Shown: positions 1 through 8,305, counted from the first letter of the stretch. The stretch is 28,725 nt of DNA from an uncultured Flammeovirgaceae bacterium (GCA_946886805.1 CAMPJM010000004.1:1-28725), one strand, 5' to 3'. The notes: generated from the letters alone by a model not told the origin. Numbers and translations are program-made.

Positions 1-2351
1 AGGCTTAGCACTTCACCTGATGCCAACGCTTCTGAAGGTTCAAATATTTCATATTGAATTTGGTGCTGCTCCCCTGATTTGGTAAGTAGGCCGCCTGTAA
101 TTTCAAGAAAATATTTTGCATCTCCCTTTGAAATCAATTCTTCCAATAAGAAAAAGTTCTTTTGTGGAAACTCCTCCTGTGGTTTTAATTTTAAAATGGC
201 AGCTGCGCCAGGTTCAAAAGCTTCTGTTTTTCGAAACATAGTCTGAGCAAAAGCTATTAATTCTTCTTTGGTTTTTAATTTCTTCACCGCCGAACTACAG
301 CCGTCGTCAGCAGGTTTTCCGATTAAGGGGTAGGAGAAATTTTGTGCAATATTATCAATTATGGCTTGTTGGTCATTCTGCCATTCCTTTTCATAAACCA
401 GCCTATGCTTGGCTACCTTAATGCCATTCTTAGCAAGTAGTTCATTGGTTTCGAACTTATTGATGGTAAGCTGAGAACTTTCTATTCCTGATCCGTTATA
501 AGGAATGCCGTACTTCTCCAGCGCGATTTGTACTGCCCCATCTTCTCCCGGTCTGCCGTGCAAAGCTATGAAAACCACATCAACAAGACCTTTCAGATCC
601 TGAAATTCCACCGCTTTAAAATTCTGAATTACCCGGTCTACATATTTTCCTGTAATGGAGGCAGTTTCTTCTTTTATCTGCTTTATAACAGGATGCTGTG
701 ATTGCTCGTGATAGTGCCTGATTTTTTCCTTTATATCATCAGCATTGTCTTTGAGCATGACGTTGATCGGTAGAACATATAGTTCATGCTTTTTTTCATT
801 TCCGGTAAGAAAAATAGGAATAGGGCTATATTTAGTTGAAGAGGACAGCTTTTCATAAATATTTCTTCCACTTTCCACAGAAATATGCCTTTCTGAGGAG
901 AAGCCACCCATTATCACGCCAACGCTTATTTTCTTTGATTCTATCTCCTGAAGATTTTTTATTTCTTCATCAAGGGTAGCTAAAAGGGTTTTAATGGCAT
1001 AATTATGTTTCCCTGTTTTTACTCTTTCTGCCAACGATGTTCTGATGATATAAGTCAGAAACTGCGATGGGTTTAGGCCAATTTCAGCAGCCTGGTGAAA
1101 GAAAAAAGAGGAGGGAAGCATCCCCGAAGTTGTATTAGGATCGTTCAGGAAAACCTTGCCTTCAGGAGAAACAAATCCATCAATTCTTGCATACACATTG
1201 CAATGCAGTACCTGAAACAACCTGCTGCATTCTTTCCTTATATTTTCAATTATCTCAGCAGATGCATTTATAGGTGTGATTTTTCTACTCATTCCGGGAA
1301 GATACTTTGATCGGTAATCAAAAACTTCTTTTCCCTTTATGATTTCAGTAGGGGGTAATGCAATTGGAGTTCCTGCTTCATTTTGTACTACAATACATGA
1401 AAACTCCTGCCCCTTAATATAAGATTCGAACAGTAAAGATTCTTCAGCATTTAAGGGGGTGAGGCTTAAAACCCCTTCCTTATAATTGTCAGCAGAATCA
1501 AGAAATTCCATTAGTTGATCGGGATGGTAAATAATGCCTTTTGCAGTTTGCACAGGCATGCCTATTCCTTCCCTTATATCGATAAGGTTAATTAAAAATG
1601 CCTTTTTTTCTACGGCAGCTTTATTAAACCATTCCTCTTTTGCTATTTCTTTAATAAAGAGGCTTCTGTTGACAGCAGTTTCAAACTCCTGAATATCATT
1701 GTTGCTAACAATCGACACACCTATTGACGATCCCTGATGAGGAGCTTTAACCACCAAAGGCAAACCTAAATTTGAAACCAGCGTGTTAAAAAGAGCTTCT
1801 CTGTTTGTTGAATTGAGCCATTCAGCTCTGGAAATTACCTCGGACTTCGGGCCTTCAAAATTATAGGCGTTTAATATATTCCTTTGTACAATCTTGTCTA
1901 TTCCAATTGCTGAAGGTAAAATGCCTGATCCTGAATAGGGGATGTTGTACCACTCAAGAAGCCCTTGTATATTTCCATCTTCTCCATACGGTCCATGTAA
2001 AGCCAGAAAAGCAAAATCCATCAAGGAAGAAAACTTTTCAGGTGAGATTTTCGTCCCTACCGTTTTTATTAGTTCCTCAAGTTCACTTTCTTCAAGCTTA
2101 CCAAGAGACTCTATATACAACTGAAAGTAGTTCGGTGATTCGGGAAGAAAGGCCGCCGGAGGATAGAAGTCCCTAATTGTCCCTTTATAAACATATTCCC
2201 AATTTAAATGAATGAAATTTCCTATGCTATCTACAAAAATAGGTACAGGTTCAAAAATTGCTTTATTTAAATTATCATAAACCGTCCTTCCTCCAGCGAA
2301 AGAAATCTCGCGCTCCCTGGACTGACCACCAAAAAATATTCCTATTCTCAT
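1..2351 (-). CDS. Tandem (two-module) D-alanine--D-alanine ligase-like ATP-grasp protein, partial
   Basis: The gene starts at ATG 2349-2351 and runs off the left edge; 783 codons are visible and the C-terminus is missing. Module 1 (about residues 1-460) has the Ddl signatures GGQSREREIS (8-17), LHGPYGEDG (118-126), PYSGSG (138-143), VVKAPHQGSSIGVS (200-213), DYRSKY (345-350), ARIDGF (388-393) and LNDPNTTSG (402-410). In the last, the usual metal-binding Glu of ENxxPG is Asp and the Pro is Ser. Module 1 also carries roughly 50 extra residues between about 225 and 300 relative to ordinary Ddl. Module 2 (from about 474) repeats the fold: GGFSSERHIS (482-491), LHGRPGEDG (597-605), PYNGSG (617-622), IGKPADDGCSSAVKK (677-691). 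Normal Ddl is a single module of 310-370 residues making D-Ala-D-Ala for peptidoglycan. Whether both halves are active, and whether this is the cell's main Ddl, cannot be told from sequence. The relation to Ddl is secure; the substrate is inferred. Confidence 0.85.
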   Translation of the reverse strand, partial: MRIGIFFGGQSREREISFAGGRTVYDNLNKAIFEPVPIFVDSIGNFIHLNWEYVYKGTIRDFYPPAAFLPESPNYFQLYIESLGKLEESELEELIKTVGTKISPEKFSSLMDFAFLALHGPYGEDGNIQGLLEWYNIPYSGSGILPSAIGIDKIVQRNILNAYNFEGPKSEVISRAEWLNSTNREALFNTLVSNLGLPLVVKAPHQGSSIGVSIVSNNDIQEFETAVNRSLFIKEIAKEEWFNKAAVEKKAFLINLIDIREGIGMPVQTAKGIIYHPDQLMEFLDSADNYKEGVLSLTPLNAEESLLFESYIKGQEFSCIVVQNEAGTPIALPPTEIIKGKEVFDYRSKYLPGMSRKITPINASAEIIENIRKECSRLFQVLHCNVYARIDGFVSPEGKVFLNDPNTTSGMLPSSFFFHQAAEIGLNPSQFLTYIIRTSLAERVKTGKHNYAIKTLLATLDEEIKNLQEIESKKISVGVIMGGFSSERHISVESGRNIYEKLSSSTKYSPIPIFLTGNEKKHELYVLPINVMLKDNADDIKEKIRHYHEQSQHPVIKQIKEETASITGKYVDRVIQNFKAVEFQDLKGLVDVVFIALHGRPGEDGAVQIALEKYGIPYNGSGIESSQLTINKFETNELLAKNGIKVAKHRLVYEKEWQNDQQAIIDNIAQNFSYPLIGKPADDGCSSAVKKLKTKEELIAFAQTMFRKTEAFEPGAAAILKLKPQEEFPQKNFFLLEELISKGDAKYFLEITGGLLTKSGEQHQIQYEIFEPSEALASGEVLS

Positions 2352-2645
2352 TTATTTGTTTTTACTGTAGGATTAGACTCTATTTCTCAAAGTATAGCTT
2401 TAATATAGGTGGATTCTAATCTTTAATTACGTTCATTTGTTATATCCTGTTAGGATAGATATTTTTCTAAGATCCTTCCTAACGTCAGGATGACAATAGA
2501 AGCGACTGATGCGTTTTTTGTCATCCGCCAGTTGGCGGAAGGATCTTGGTCAGTATCTATTCATTAAAATCACCAATTGTCTGCCACTGAATTTATCAAG
2601 GCCTGCCATTATAAAATGATTTTTATCCGTTATGTTTCTTTCTAC
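2352..2645. other. Gene-free stretch upstream of the ligase, with dispersed palindrome
   Basis: No intact reading frame is visible here. The part nearest 2646 follows the broken PIN-toxin start and may contain further decayed toxin sequence, but I could not align it convincingly. The middle holds the inverted repeat listed separately (2469-2547). The ligase leader immediately before 2351 has a near match to the -7 promoter box (TATACTTTG on the minus strand, one base too long), too weak to call a promoter. Confidence 0.5.
2469..2547. repeat. Dispersed inverted-repeat element (GTCATCC/GGAAGGATCTT type)
   Basis: Outer arms AAGATCCTTCC (2469-2479) and GGAAGGATCTT (2537-2547) are perfect complements. 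Nested inside are GGATGACA (2488-2495) and TGTCATCC (2519-2526), also perfect. The right half has its own small hairpin, CCGCCA/TGGCGG (2525-2538). A related sequence (TTTGTCATCCTGA) occurs near 19836, so this looks like a member of an interspersed family rather than a unique terminator. No T-tract follows on either strand. Confidence 0.7.
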
Positions 2646-2701
2646 CTATATCCAATCATCTATTAAACATCTGTGTCGCAAATTACTTTGTTCTTTGCCA
2701 T
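2646..2701 (-). pseudogene. Broken PIN-domain (VapC-like) toxin gene, N-terminal remnant
   Basis: An ATG at 2699-2701, overlapping the last codons of the upstream antitoxin-like gene by 19 nt, opens a frame reading MAKNKVICDTDV and then hits a stop. Adding one T to the TTT run at 2665-2667 restores the typical PIN start VICDTDVLID, including the first metal-binding Asp, followed by DWI and another stop at 2646-2648. Beyond that, no readable toxin remains before the palindromic repeat. VapC proteins are Mg-dependent RNases of about 130 residues, usually encoded directly after and overlapping their antitoxin, which is the arrangement here. The N-terminal match and start overlap are seen; the toxin identity is inferred from a short segment. 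The second stop means one sequencing error cannot explain the loss. Confidence 0.6.
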
Positions 2702-2928
2702 GCGTCTTGACGTAAATTCTTAGCATCAATATTCCTGTTTGAAAAGATCTCTTCCATTTCATTTATGTTCATGGAATTATTTGCAGGCTCAATTGTAAGA
2801 CCATTAATCAAGTAACTTTTTAGTTTTTTTTCTTCTTGCATAACAATTGAATAGTCAAAATATTTGGCAAAATCTTTTAATGCTTGCAATGCTCTTTTGC
2901 TCTTGTATTTTATTATTATTTCAGGCAT
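2683..2928 (-). CDS. Small antitoxin-like protein, now without an intact toxin
   Basis: An 81-residue protein beginning MPEIIIKYKSKRALQALKDF. It has a predicted N-terminal beta strand, a helix (KRALQALKDFAKYF) and a hydrophilic tail (NEMEEIFSNRNIDAKNLR). This resembles small Bacteroidota proteins encoded just before PIN or RelE toxins (DUF2683-like by general appearance; not a firm assignment). Support for an antitoxin role comes mainly from context: a VapC-like frame starts inside its last codons on the same strand (2701) and is broken. If so, the antitoxin has outlived its toxin, or acts on a toxin elsewhere. No signal peptide or membrane segment is present. The direct DNA-binding and toxin-binding residues cannot be named. 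Confidence 0.6.
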   Translation of the reverse strand: MPEIIIKYKSKRALQALKDFAKYFDYSIVMQEEKKLKSYLINGLTIEPANNSMNINEMEEIFSNRNIDAKNLRQDAWQRTK

Positions 2929-3014
2929 AATTTGCGTCTATTAATTAACACTTGGAACCGACGCCTAAAATCAATTGGCTGTTTCAAATCTGATTTTAAC
3001 TTTGACATTGATAA

Positions 3015-3043
3015 TTATGCTCAATTGAAGAAATTGAGCATAA
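3015..3043. repeat. Perfect 12-bp hairpin
   Basis: TTATGCTCAATT (3015-3026) and AATTGAGCATAA (3032-3043) are perfect complements around a 5-nt loop. It lies between the antitoxin-like gene and the end of the M43 protease gene. There is no clear T-run after it on either strand, so it is a weak terminator candidate at best; an operator or a repeat are alternatives. Confidence 0.6.
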
Positions 3044-3192
3044 AATTAGACGATTCAGTTTTTTAGTGTATATGATATAACCATTATTCTATCCAATCAC
3101 ATTGTAGAACGAAATATCTCTTCCAAAATGTTCATTCGGAGGCTAAATTAGAGAAATATAATGTCTCGAAAAAGTAAAAAACTACTTACAGC

Positions 3193-6100
3193 TTACTTCT
3201 GAATAAGAATTCTTTTATTATCATTAAAAGTAGTACCGGAAATCTTTAGAATATAAACTGCAGATGGTAATGAATTGATATTTAGGTTGTAGCGCTGATT
3301 CAAAGTGTTTGGAAATTCTTCCTGAAAGAGCATTTTTCCACGCAAATCATATAATGCGATCAGTACAGGTTCTTTTTCCTGTAGATTAAAAGTGACAGGT
3401 AAAAAATCTGAACTTGGATTTGGAAACACATATTTTTTATCAATAGGAATTTCATTATCTGGTTGTTCCGAAATAAAGAATTCAATATCATCAAGATACA
3501 GGTTATTTCCGTATCCATTTTCCATAACAAAAGCAATTCTTACATTTTCTTCACCAATAAATTTATTTAAGGAAACAGAAAACTTTTGCCATTTACCCTT
3601 ATCCTCGGGATTCCATGGCTTAGAAGAGTAAGTATCAGAAATATCCTCTCCGGAAATATCATAGGCGATTGAAGTATAATTATTGCCACAATCTGTAGAG
3701 ACTAATACCTTGAAACGATCCTTATAATTAAAATTGTAGGCGTAAGAAACAGAAAAAGAAAGATTTATAAACTCTTTTTCTCTGAAATCCAAAATAGGAC
3801 TTACCAGCCAGTCTTCCTCGTCGACCGCTTCATAGTCAAAGTGATTGATAAAAATAGCTTTATTTTGAAGGTTTCCTGGTGTGTTAATGAGTTCCCAGGT
3901 GGTTTCATTGTCAGGATTAAAAACAAACCAATCTATTTTATCCGGGTCTTCTGAATCAAATTTTTGTCGAAGCGGCAATGTTTCCCGTGTGGAATCGATC
4001 ACAAATTGAACAGATTTTTTATTGTCTTGCGGATGACCATCTGGAATGCCATTAGGGTTTTGAATATCCACGGTTAGTGAATGTGTGCCAAAAAGAGACG
4101 TAATAGCGGGTAGATCTACCGCTATTGTATCCATCGGCACAATGGACAATCCGGAGTAGCTTATGTTGATATCTTCATCCCAAACGGACGATAGCTTAAT
4201 TGTAAAATCATTAATTGTGCTGGCACCGCTATTTACAACCAACACTTCTGGTGTGATTGTTTGGGTGCAGGATACTGGCGGTATTGCTATTTTTAATAAC
4301 TTTAGATCCTGAGAATGTTGTGTGGTTTCTTTAATTTCTATGTTATCGAGATAAATATTATTACCATAGTCATTAATTCCTGCAAAAGAAACCCGGAGGT
4401 TTGATAGGCCTTTATAATCACTTAGGTCTATTTGAACTGTTTTCCACTCCAATCTGCCTGCAGGGAGAAAAGAACCTCCTATTTTCTCTGCAGTAGCTAT
4501 ATCTTCGCCAAAGCCATTAAACAATATATTATCCTCATTATAAGTAACGCCGCAGTCTGTAGATAGCCTTACTTCCAGGCCGTCGTTACTCCCTCCTGAA
4601 AATTCGGCGTAGGCGTAAGTAAAGGTTAAAACAGGAGTTTTTAATTGATCCAGACCGAATATGGGGGTAAAGTAGAAATCTTTATCACCCAAGTTAGCAT
4701 TATACTCAAAGAATTCTAATCTCAGGGAATTATTTGATCCCTCCAAGCCGGGAGCATTTATTTTTTGCCAACCGAATTGTTGATCCGGATTAAAAATGCT
4801 TCCAAGTATTTCTTCATTCTCAAAGTTTTCTACCAGCGGAAGGGTAATTTGATTTGGTGTATTTATTTCAATGATCTTATTATTATTGTCAAGGTTCCCA
4901 TCAGTAGTGTCATTGACATGCTGAATTATAAAACTGAATGAAAAGTTGTTTGTGTCTCCCAAAATGGTGGTTGGAAAAGCCAGCTTTATACTATCCAATG
5001 GCTGTAAACTGACAGTTTGATTGATAGAATCAATAGTGTCGTTGTTTAATGTATAAAGAACCTGAAAGCTGGAAATGTCGTTTTCTCCATAGTTTTTAAT
5101 AATTATTTCCGGGGCAACTATATTTTCACAGGAAATTGATAAGGGCGAAATTATTCTTTTGATGCCCAAGTCATTCGTAACAATGGCTGGCTCAATTCCC
5201 CCCTTCGATTCTAAAAGAGAAGCTCTTCTGGGACTACTAGTCAAAACTGCATGTAACCTCGTTTTCTGATCCTCGGTAAAAATATTCATGCAAACATCAT
5301 CGGTATAGTCCATAAAGTTTTGATACATGGCCTGATTGCCACAGGATTCAACTGTTTTTGTTGGACAACCAAAATTGGCCGCACCCACAGTCGGGGTATC
5401 ATCGCAAAAATCGTCAACATTGCATCCGCCATCGCCCCAGATATGTCTCAGTCCGAGAAAATGACCTATTTCGTGCGTTGCTGTACGGCCTTTACTTACC
5501 GGCGAAACATCGTTATTAATGCCAAAGTATTCAAAATCTATCACTACGCCGTCGGTATATTGATAGGCAGATGCTTCTTCTAACCCCGGTTCTGTATTAG
5601 ATTGAGGAAATTGGGCGAATCCTAACAGTTTATTTTTTAATGGAGCGACCCAGATGTTGAGATAATCTTCTGAAGGCCAGTAAGAATTTGATTTCAACTC
5701 CCAGTTATCAAGCATGGCATACTCAGTAAAGGAGCCTTTTTTACGCACAATTCCGTTAGTTGACAAACCCTCAGGATCCCTTTTTGCCAATACAAATTCT
5801 ATGAGTGGATCAGCAGCCAAACTTTGGAAAATAGAAGGGGTGTTAACAGAATCAGCATTTAGTCTGCGAAAATCTTCGTTCAAGACTTCTATTTGGGACA
5901 ATATTCTTTCTGTGGAAATATTTGATCCTACTCCTACGGGTTCTCCATTATGAATAATATGAATGACTACAGGAATAGTTAGCACTTCACCTGAAGAAAA
6001 GGTAGACATGACATTTTGCCTTTCTACTTCCCTTAAACGAATCTCTTTTTGAAGCCAGGATTCAAAAATTAAGTCGGTTTCATTTGTGAGGTGCTGCTTT

Positions 6101-6234
6101 TTTAATAGCTCCTGATACTGCACGGTGCCACACTTGTCCTGAGCCTTTGAGGAATTAAAAAATAATAATAACGCTAATGTTGAAAGAGCTTTAAGATAGG
6201 TTTTGGAATGAAGCTGTGAAAAATATTGGAACAT
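3193..6234 (-). CDS. Secreted M43 (pappalysin-like) zinc metalloprotease with T9SS sorting domain
   Basis: A 1013-residue protein with a signal peptide (about 1-31, hydrophobic LKALSTLALLLFF, cleavage near KAQ). The catalytic domain holds the metzincin zinc site HEIGHFLGLRH (254-264, catalytic Glu255) and the Met-turn NFMDYTDD (306-313), as in the M43 family. Conserved Cys clusters (271-302) probably form disulfides. After about 340 come CARDB/Ig-like segments (about 350-460 and 640-745). They alternate with two similar jelly-roll modules (about 465-635 and 750-920) that share the patterns VRLSTDCG / VLVSTDCG and YGNNIYLDNIE / YGNNLYLDDIE. The C-terminus (about 933-1013) is a T9SS type A sorting domain: VFPNPSSDF, then a beta sandwich ending in a Lys-rich tail. 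It therefore likely acts outside or on the cell surface; its substrate is unknown. No operon partner is evident. Confidence 0.93.
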   Translation of the reverse strand: MFQYFSQLHSKTYLKALSTLALLLFFNSSKAQDKCGTVQYQELLKKQHLTNETDLIFESWLQKEIRLREVERQNVMSTFSSGEVLTIPVVIHIIHNGEPVGVGSNISTERILSQIEVLNEDFRRLNADSVNTPSIFQSLAADPLIEFVLAKRDPEGLSTNGIVRKKGSFTEYAMLDNWELKSNSYWPSEDYLNIWVAPLKNKLLGFAQFPQSNTEPGLEEASAYQYTDGVVIDFEYFGINNDVSPVSKGRTATHEIGHFLGLRHIWGDGGCNVDDFCDDTPTVGAANFGCPTKTVESCGNQAMYQNFMDYTDDVCMNIFTEDQKTRLHAVLTSSPRRASLLESKGGIEPAIVTNDLGIKRIISPLSISCENIVAPEIIIKNYGENDISSFQVLYTLNNDTIDSINQTVSLQPLDSIKLAFPTTILGDTNNFSFSFIIQHVNDTTDGNLDNNNKIIEINTPNQITLPLVENFENEEILGSIFNPDQQFGWQKINAPGLEGSNNSLRLEFFEYNANLGDKDFYFTPIFGLDQLKTPVLTFTYAYAEFSGGSNDGLEVRLSTDCGVTYNEDNILFNGFGEDIATAEKIGGSFLPAGRLEWKTVQIDLSDYKGLSNLRVSFAGINDYGNNIYLDNIEIKETTQHSQDLKLLKIAIPPVSCTQTITPEVLVVNSGASTINDFTIKLSSVWDEDINISYSGLSIVPMDTIAVDLPAITSLFGTHSLTVDIQNPNGIPDGHPQDNKKSVQFVIDSTRETLPLRQKFDSEDPDKIDWFVFNPDNETTWELINTPGNLQNKAIFINHFDYEAVDEEDWLVSPILDFREKEFINLSFSVSYAYNFNYKDRFKVLVSTDCGNNYTSIAYDISGEDISDTYSSKPWNPEDKGKWQKFSVSLNKFIGEENVRIAFVMENGYGNNLYLDDIEFFISEQPDNEIPIDKKYVFPNPSSDFLPVTFNLQEKEPVLIALYDLRGKMLFQEEFPNTLNQRYNLNINSLPSAVYILKISGTTFNDNKRILIQK

Positions 6235-6348
6235 CCTCTACGTTATTCTCATAATTTTAGGACAATGATCCTGAATTATAGGGATGATTGAAATTAGCTA
6301 AAGTGCTAAAGATCGGGCTAAATTCAGAAATGACGAACAAACAATCAA

Positions 6349-6648
6349 TTACAATAAATTGTCAGGGAGTTTTGCATGAGAATCTCCCGGCTTGGTAATA
6401 TTAATTGCTTCAACACTTTTGATTTCAGGAGCCGCCCTTTTGATAGATTCTTCAACTCCAGCTTTCAGAGTCATAGTAGACATAGGACAATAGCCACAAG
6501 CACCAAGGAGTTCTAATTTAACAACCATCTCATTGGTGATATCGATAATTTTTACATCGCCTCCATCTGCTTCTAAATATGGCCTTATGCTATCTAAAGC
6601 TTTTTCTATCTTGTCGTAAAGATCCTGGTTAGCTACTACACTTTCCAT
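6349..6648 (-). CDS. NifU C-terminal domain Fe-S scaffold/carrier protein
   Basis: A 99-residue stand-alone NifU-C (Nfu) domain. It carries the single CxxC motif in GACGYCPMSTMTL (Cys51, Cys54) that binds a 4Fe-4S cluster in family members, and the flanking signature RPYLEADGGDV (22-32). It lacks the N-terminal IscU-like and ferredoxin-like domains of full NifU and the degenerate A-type domain of NfuA. It lies 66 bp downstream of the Mrp ATPase gene on the same strand, so the two are probably co-transcribed and act together in loading or delivering Fe-S clusters in the cytoplasm. Domain identity is firm; client proteins are unknown. Confidence 0.92.
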   Translation of the reverse strand: MESVVANQDLYDKIEKALDSIRPYLEADGGDVKIIDITNEMVVKLELLGACGYCPMSTMTLKAGVEESIKRAAPEIKSVEAINITKPGDSHAKLPDNLL

Positions 6649-6714
6649 AATTTAACTCTTTTATTTTTGGCTTTTGCTTAAATATAAAAAAATGATTACA
6701 ATTTCCGTATGAAA

Positions 6715-7809
6715 TTAAGTTGTAATTTCAACTTTCTTTGTTTCTGATACGCTTGCATTTCTAATTGCGACGCTTCTGGCTACTGATTCTGCTAATTGAG
6801 AAAAAGCTTCGGCTGAAACGCCATCTTTAAGAACCGCAGGATACCCACTATCGCCACTTTCGCGAATACTTTGCACAATCGGAATCTCTCCCAAGAGAGG
6901 AACGTTATTTGCATCAGCAAGATTCCCTCCTCCGCCTTTTCCGAAGATATAATATTTATTATCGGGAAGTTCTTCAGGAGTAAAGTAAGCCATATTTTCG
7001 ACTATTCCCAAAATTGGTACATTTATCTGTGGTTGTTTGAACATGGCAACTCCCTTTTTTGCATCTGCAATGGCTACTTTTTGTGGGGTTGTCACTATCA
7101 CTGCGCCGGTTACTGGCACCGACTGCACAAGTGTAAGGTGAATATCACTTGTTCCCGGAGGCAAATCGATTAATAAATAATCCAGTTCGCCCCAAAGTGT
7201 ATCTCCCAAAAATTGCTTTAATGCAGAACTGGCCATGGGACCTCTCCATACCACGGCATTATCGGGAGGGGTCAAAAATCCAATGGAAATTAGTTTTACG
7301 CCGTACTGTTCAATAGGAATGATCATATTCTTCCCATCTACCTGGGTGATGCCCGGTTGTTCTCTCTCACAGTTGAACATGGTAGGCACCGACGGACCGT
7401 AAATATCAGCATCTATTAGACCTACCTTGGCACCGCTTTTTGCTAAAGCGACCGCAAGATTGGCCGCAACGGTTGATTTTCCAACGCCGCCTTTTCCTGA
7501 GGCGATGGCTATAATATTTTTAACCTGCGGTAACAGCGGTGTGTTATTTCTTGTAGTTGTAACATTGGAAGTCATTAAAATATTCAACTCTAATGATTCG
7601 CTTACCAACTGATGGATTGCATCTTCACAAGCTTTCCTTATAACCTCTTTTAAAGGACAGGCCGGAGTGGTCAATACTACGGTAAAGCCGACCTTATCGC
7701 CCTCAATTTTAATGTCTTTGATCATGTTTAGACTTACCAGATCTTTTTTTAGATCAGGGTCATCCACAGTTTGCAATGCTTTGATAATGGAGGCTTCGGT
7801 AATAACCAT
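6715..7809 (-). CDS. mrp: Mrp/ApbC/Nbp35-type P-loop ATPase, Fe-S cluster carrier
   Basis: A 364-residue protein. The N-terminal MIP18/DUF59 domain (about 1-85) contains TTPACPLKE (47-55). The Mrp ATPase domain starts with the deviant Walker A GKGGVGKS (105-112), followed by DADIYGPSVPTMF and DLPPGTSDIHLTL. Proteins of this family bind and transfer 4Fe-4S clusters in an ATP-dependent way. In E. coli Mrp and eukaryotic Nbp35 a CxxC near the C-terminus bridges a cluster across the dimer. Here the equivalent position (after ENMAYFTPEEL) has no cysteines, although the GKGGGGNLA segment that follows is kept. The NifU-C gene downstream supports an Fe-S role. The start ATG at 7807-7809 gives a natural DUF59 N-terminus. 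Family assignment is secure; the cluster-binding mode is uncertain. Confidence 0.92.
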   Translation of the reverse strand: MVITEASIIKALQTVDDPDLKKDLVSLNMIKDIKIEGDKVGFTVVLTTPACPLKEVIRKACEDAIHQLVSESLELNILMTSNVTTTRNNTPLLPQVKNIIAIASGKGGVGKSTVAANLAVALAKSGAKVGLIDADIYGPSVPTMFNCEREQPGITQVDGKNMIIPIEQYGVKLISIGFLTPPDNAVVWRGPMASSALKQFLGDTLWGELDYLLIDLPPGTSDIHLTLVQSVPVTGAVIVTTPQKVAIADAKKGVAMFKQPQINVPILGIVENMAYFTPEELPDNKYYIFGKGGGGNLADANNVPLLGEIPIVQSIRESGDSGYPAVLKDGVSAEAFSQLAESVARSVAIRNASVSETKKVEITT

Positions 7810-7910
7810 ATGTTAAGTTTTTCAGGCTTTAAATCAATCCTAAATAAGTTTCCTTGTTCAATGGGGTTGATTCGAAGGGGTATTTCTATTTAATTTAGTA
7901 TATCTTATTT

Positions 7911-7934
7911 TTCACGTGAACCTTTTCACGTGAA
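7911..7934. promoter_or_regulatory. Pair of TTCACGTGAA palindromes, possible operator
   Basis: The perfect 10-bp palindrome TTCACGTGAA occurs at 7911-7920 and again at 7925-7934. The centres are 14 bp apart, and each copy is followed by CC and a pyrimidine-rich run. They lie about 100 bp upstream of the mrp start. Two identical dyads in tandem are what a dimeric regulator would bind, but a short tandem duplication without function is equally possible. Confidence 0.4.
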
Positions 7935-8050
7935 CCTTTCGGATGAGTCCAGAAAAGCTATATCTAATAAGTCCGCAAGTTACATTTAATTGTCAAGTTT
8001 CGTAACAACTATTCTCCAAAATTAGTTGCCTTGGTTTTGAAAGCGATTAA

Positions 8051-8130
8051 AGCGATGACATCCCTCTCCCGGCTGCTTACCTGGAAGTATCAAACCAAGC
8101 AGAAGGAAATAGTATAGGAATGTCATCGCT
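8051..8130. repeat. Foldback repeat unit A
   Basis: Arms AGCGATGACATCCCT (8051-8065) and AGGAATGTCATCGCT (8116-8130) pair at 14 of 15 positions. An inner stem CTGCTT/AAGCAG (8073-8078/8097-8102) encloses CTGGAAGTAT. Unit B next door has the same CTGGAAGTAT core, which suggests a REP-like dispersed family. No transposase gene is in the window. Confidence 0.65.
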
Positions 8131-8162
8131 CTGCATATCCCGCCTTACTGTCTGCTTAGATC

Positions 8163-8246
8163 GGTCTGACGGCTGGAAGTATTAGTCAGGCTTCGACGGT
8201 AGTTTATTTTGCATATGTTTTTGATAAAGCGAAAGCCGTCTGACCG
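8163..8246. repeat. Foldback repeat unit B
   Basis: Arms GGTCTGACGGCT (8163-8174) and AGCCGTCTGACC (8234-8245) pair except for one central position. The unit contains CTGGAAGTAT, shared with unit A. The flanks share CCTTACTG...GCTTA (8143-8158 and about 8266-8278) as a direct repeat, and a further partial arm CAGTCTGACG follows near 8286. The layout looks like several decayed copies of one palindromic repeat side by side. Confidence 0.6.
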
Positions 8247-8305
8247 CTGATCGCACTGATAGCCAGCCTTACTGCTTAACAAGACCAGTCTGACGATGAT
8301 TGACA

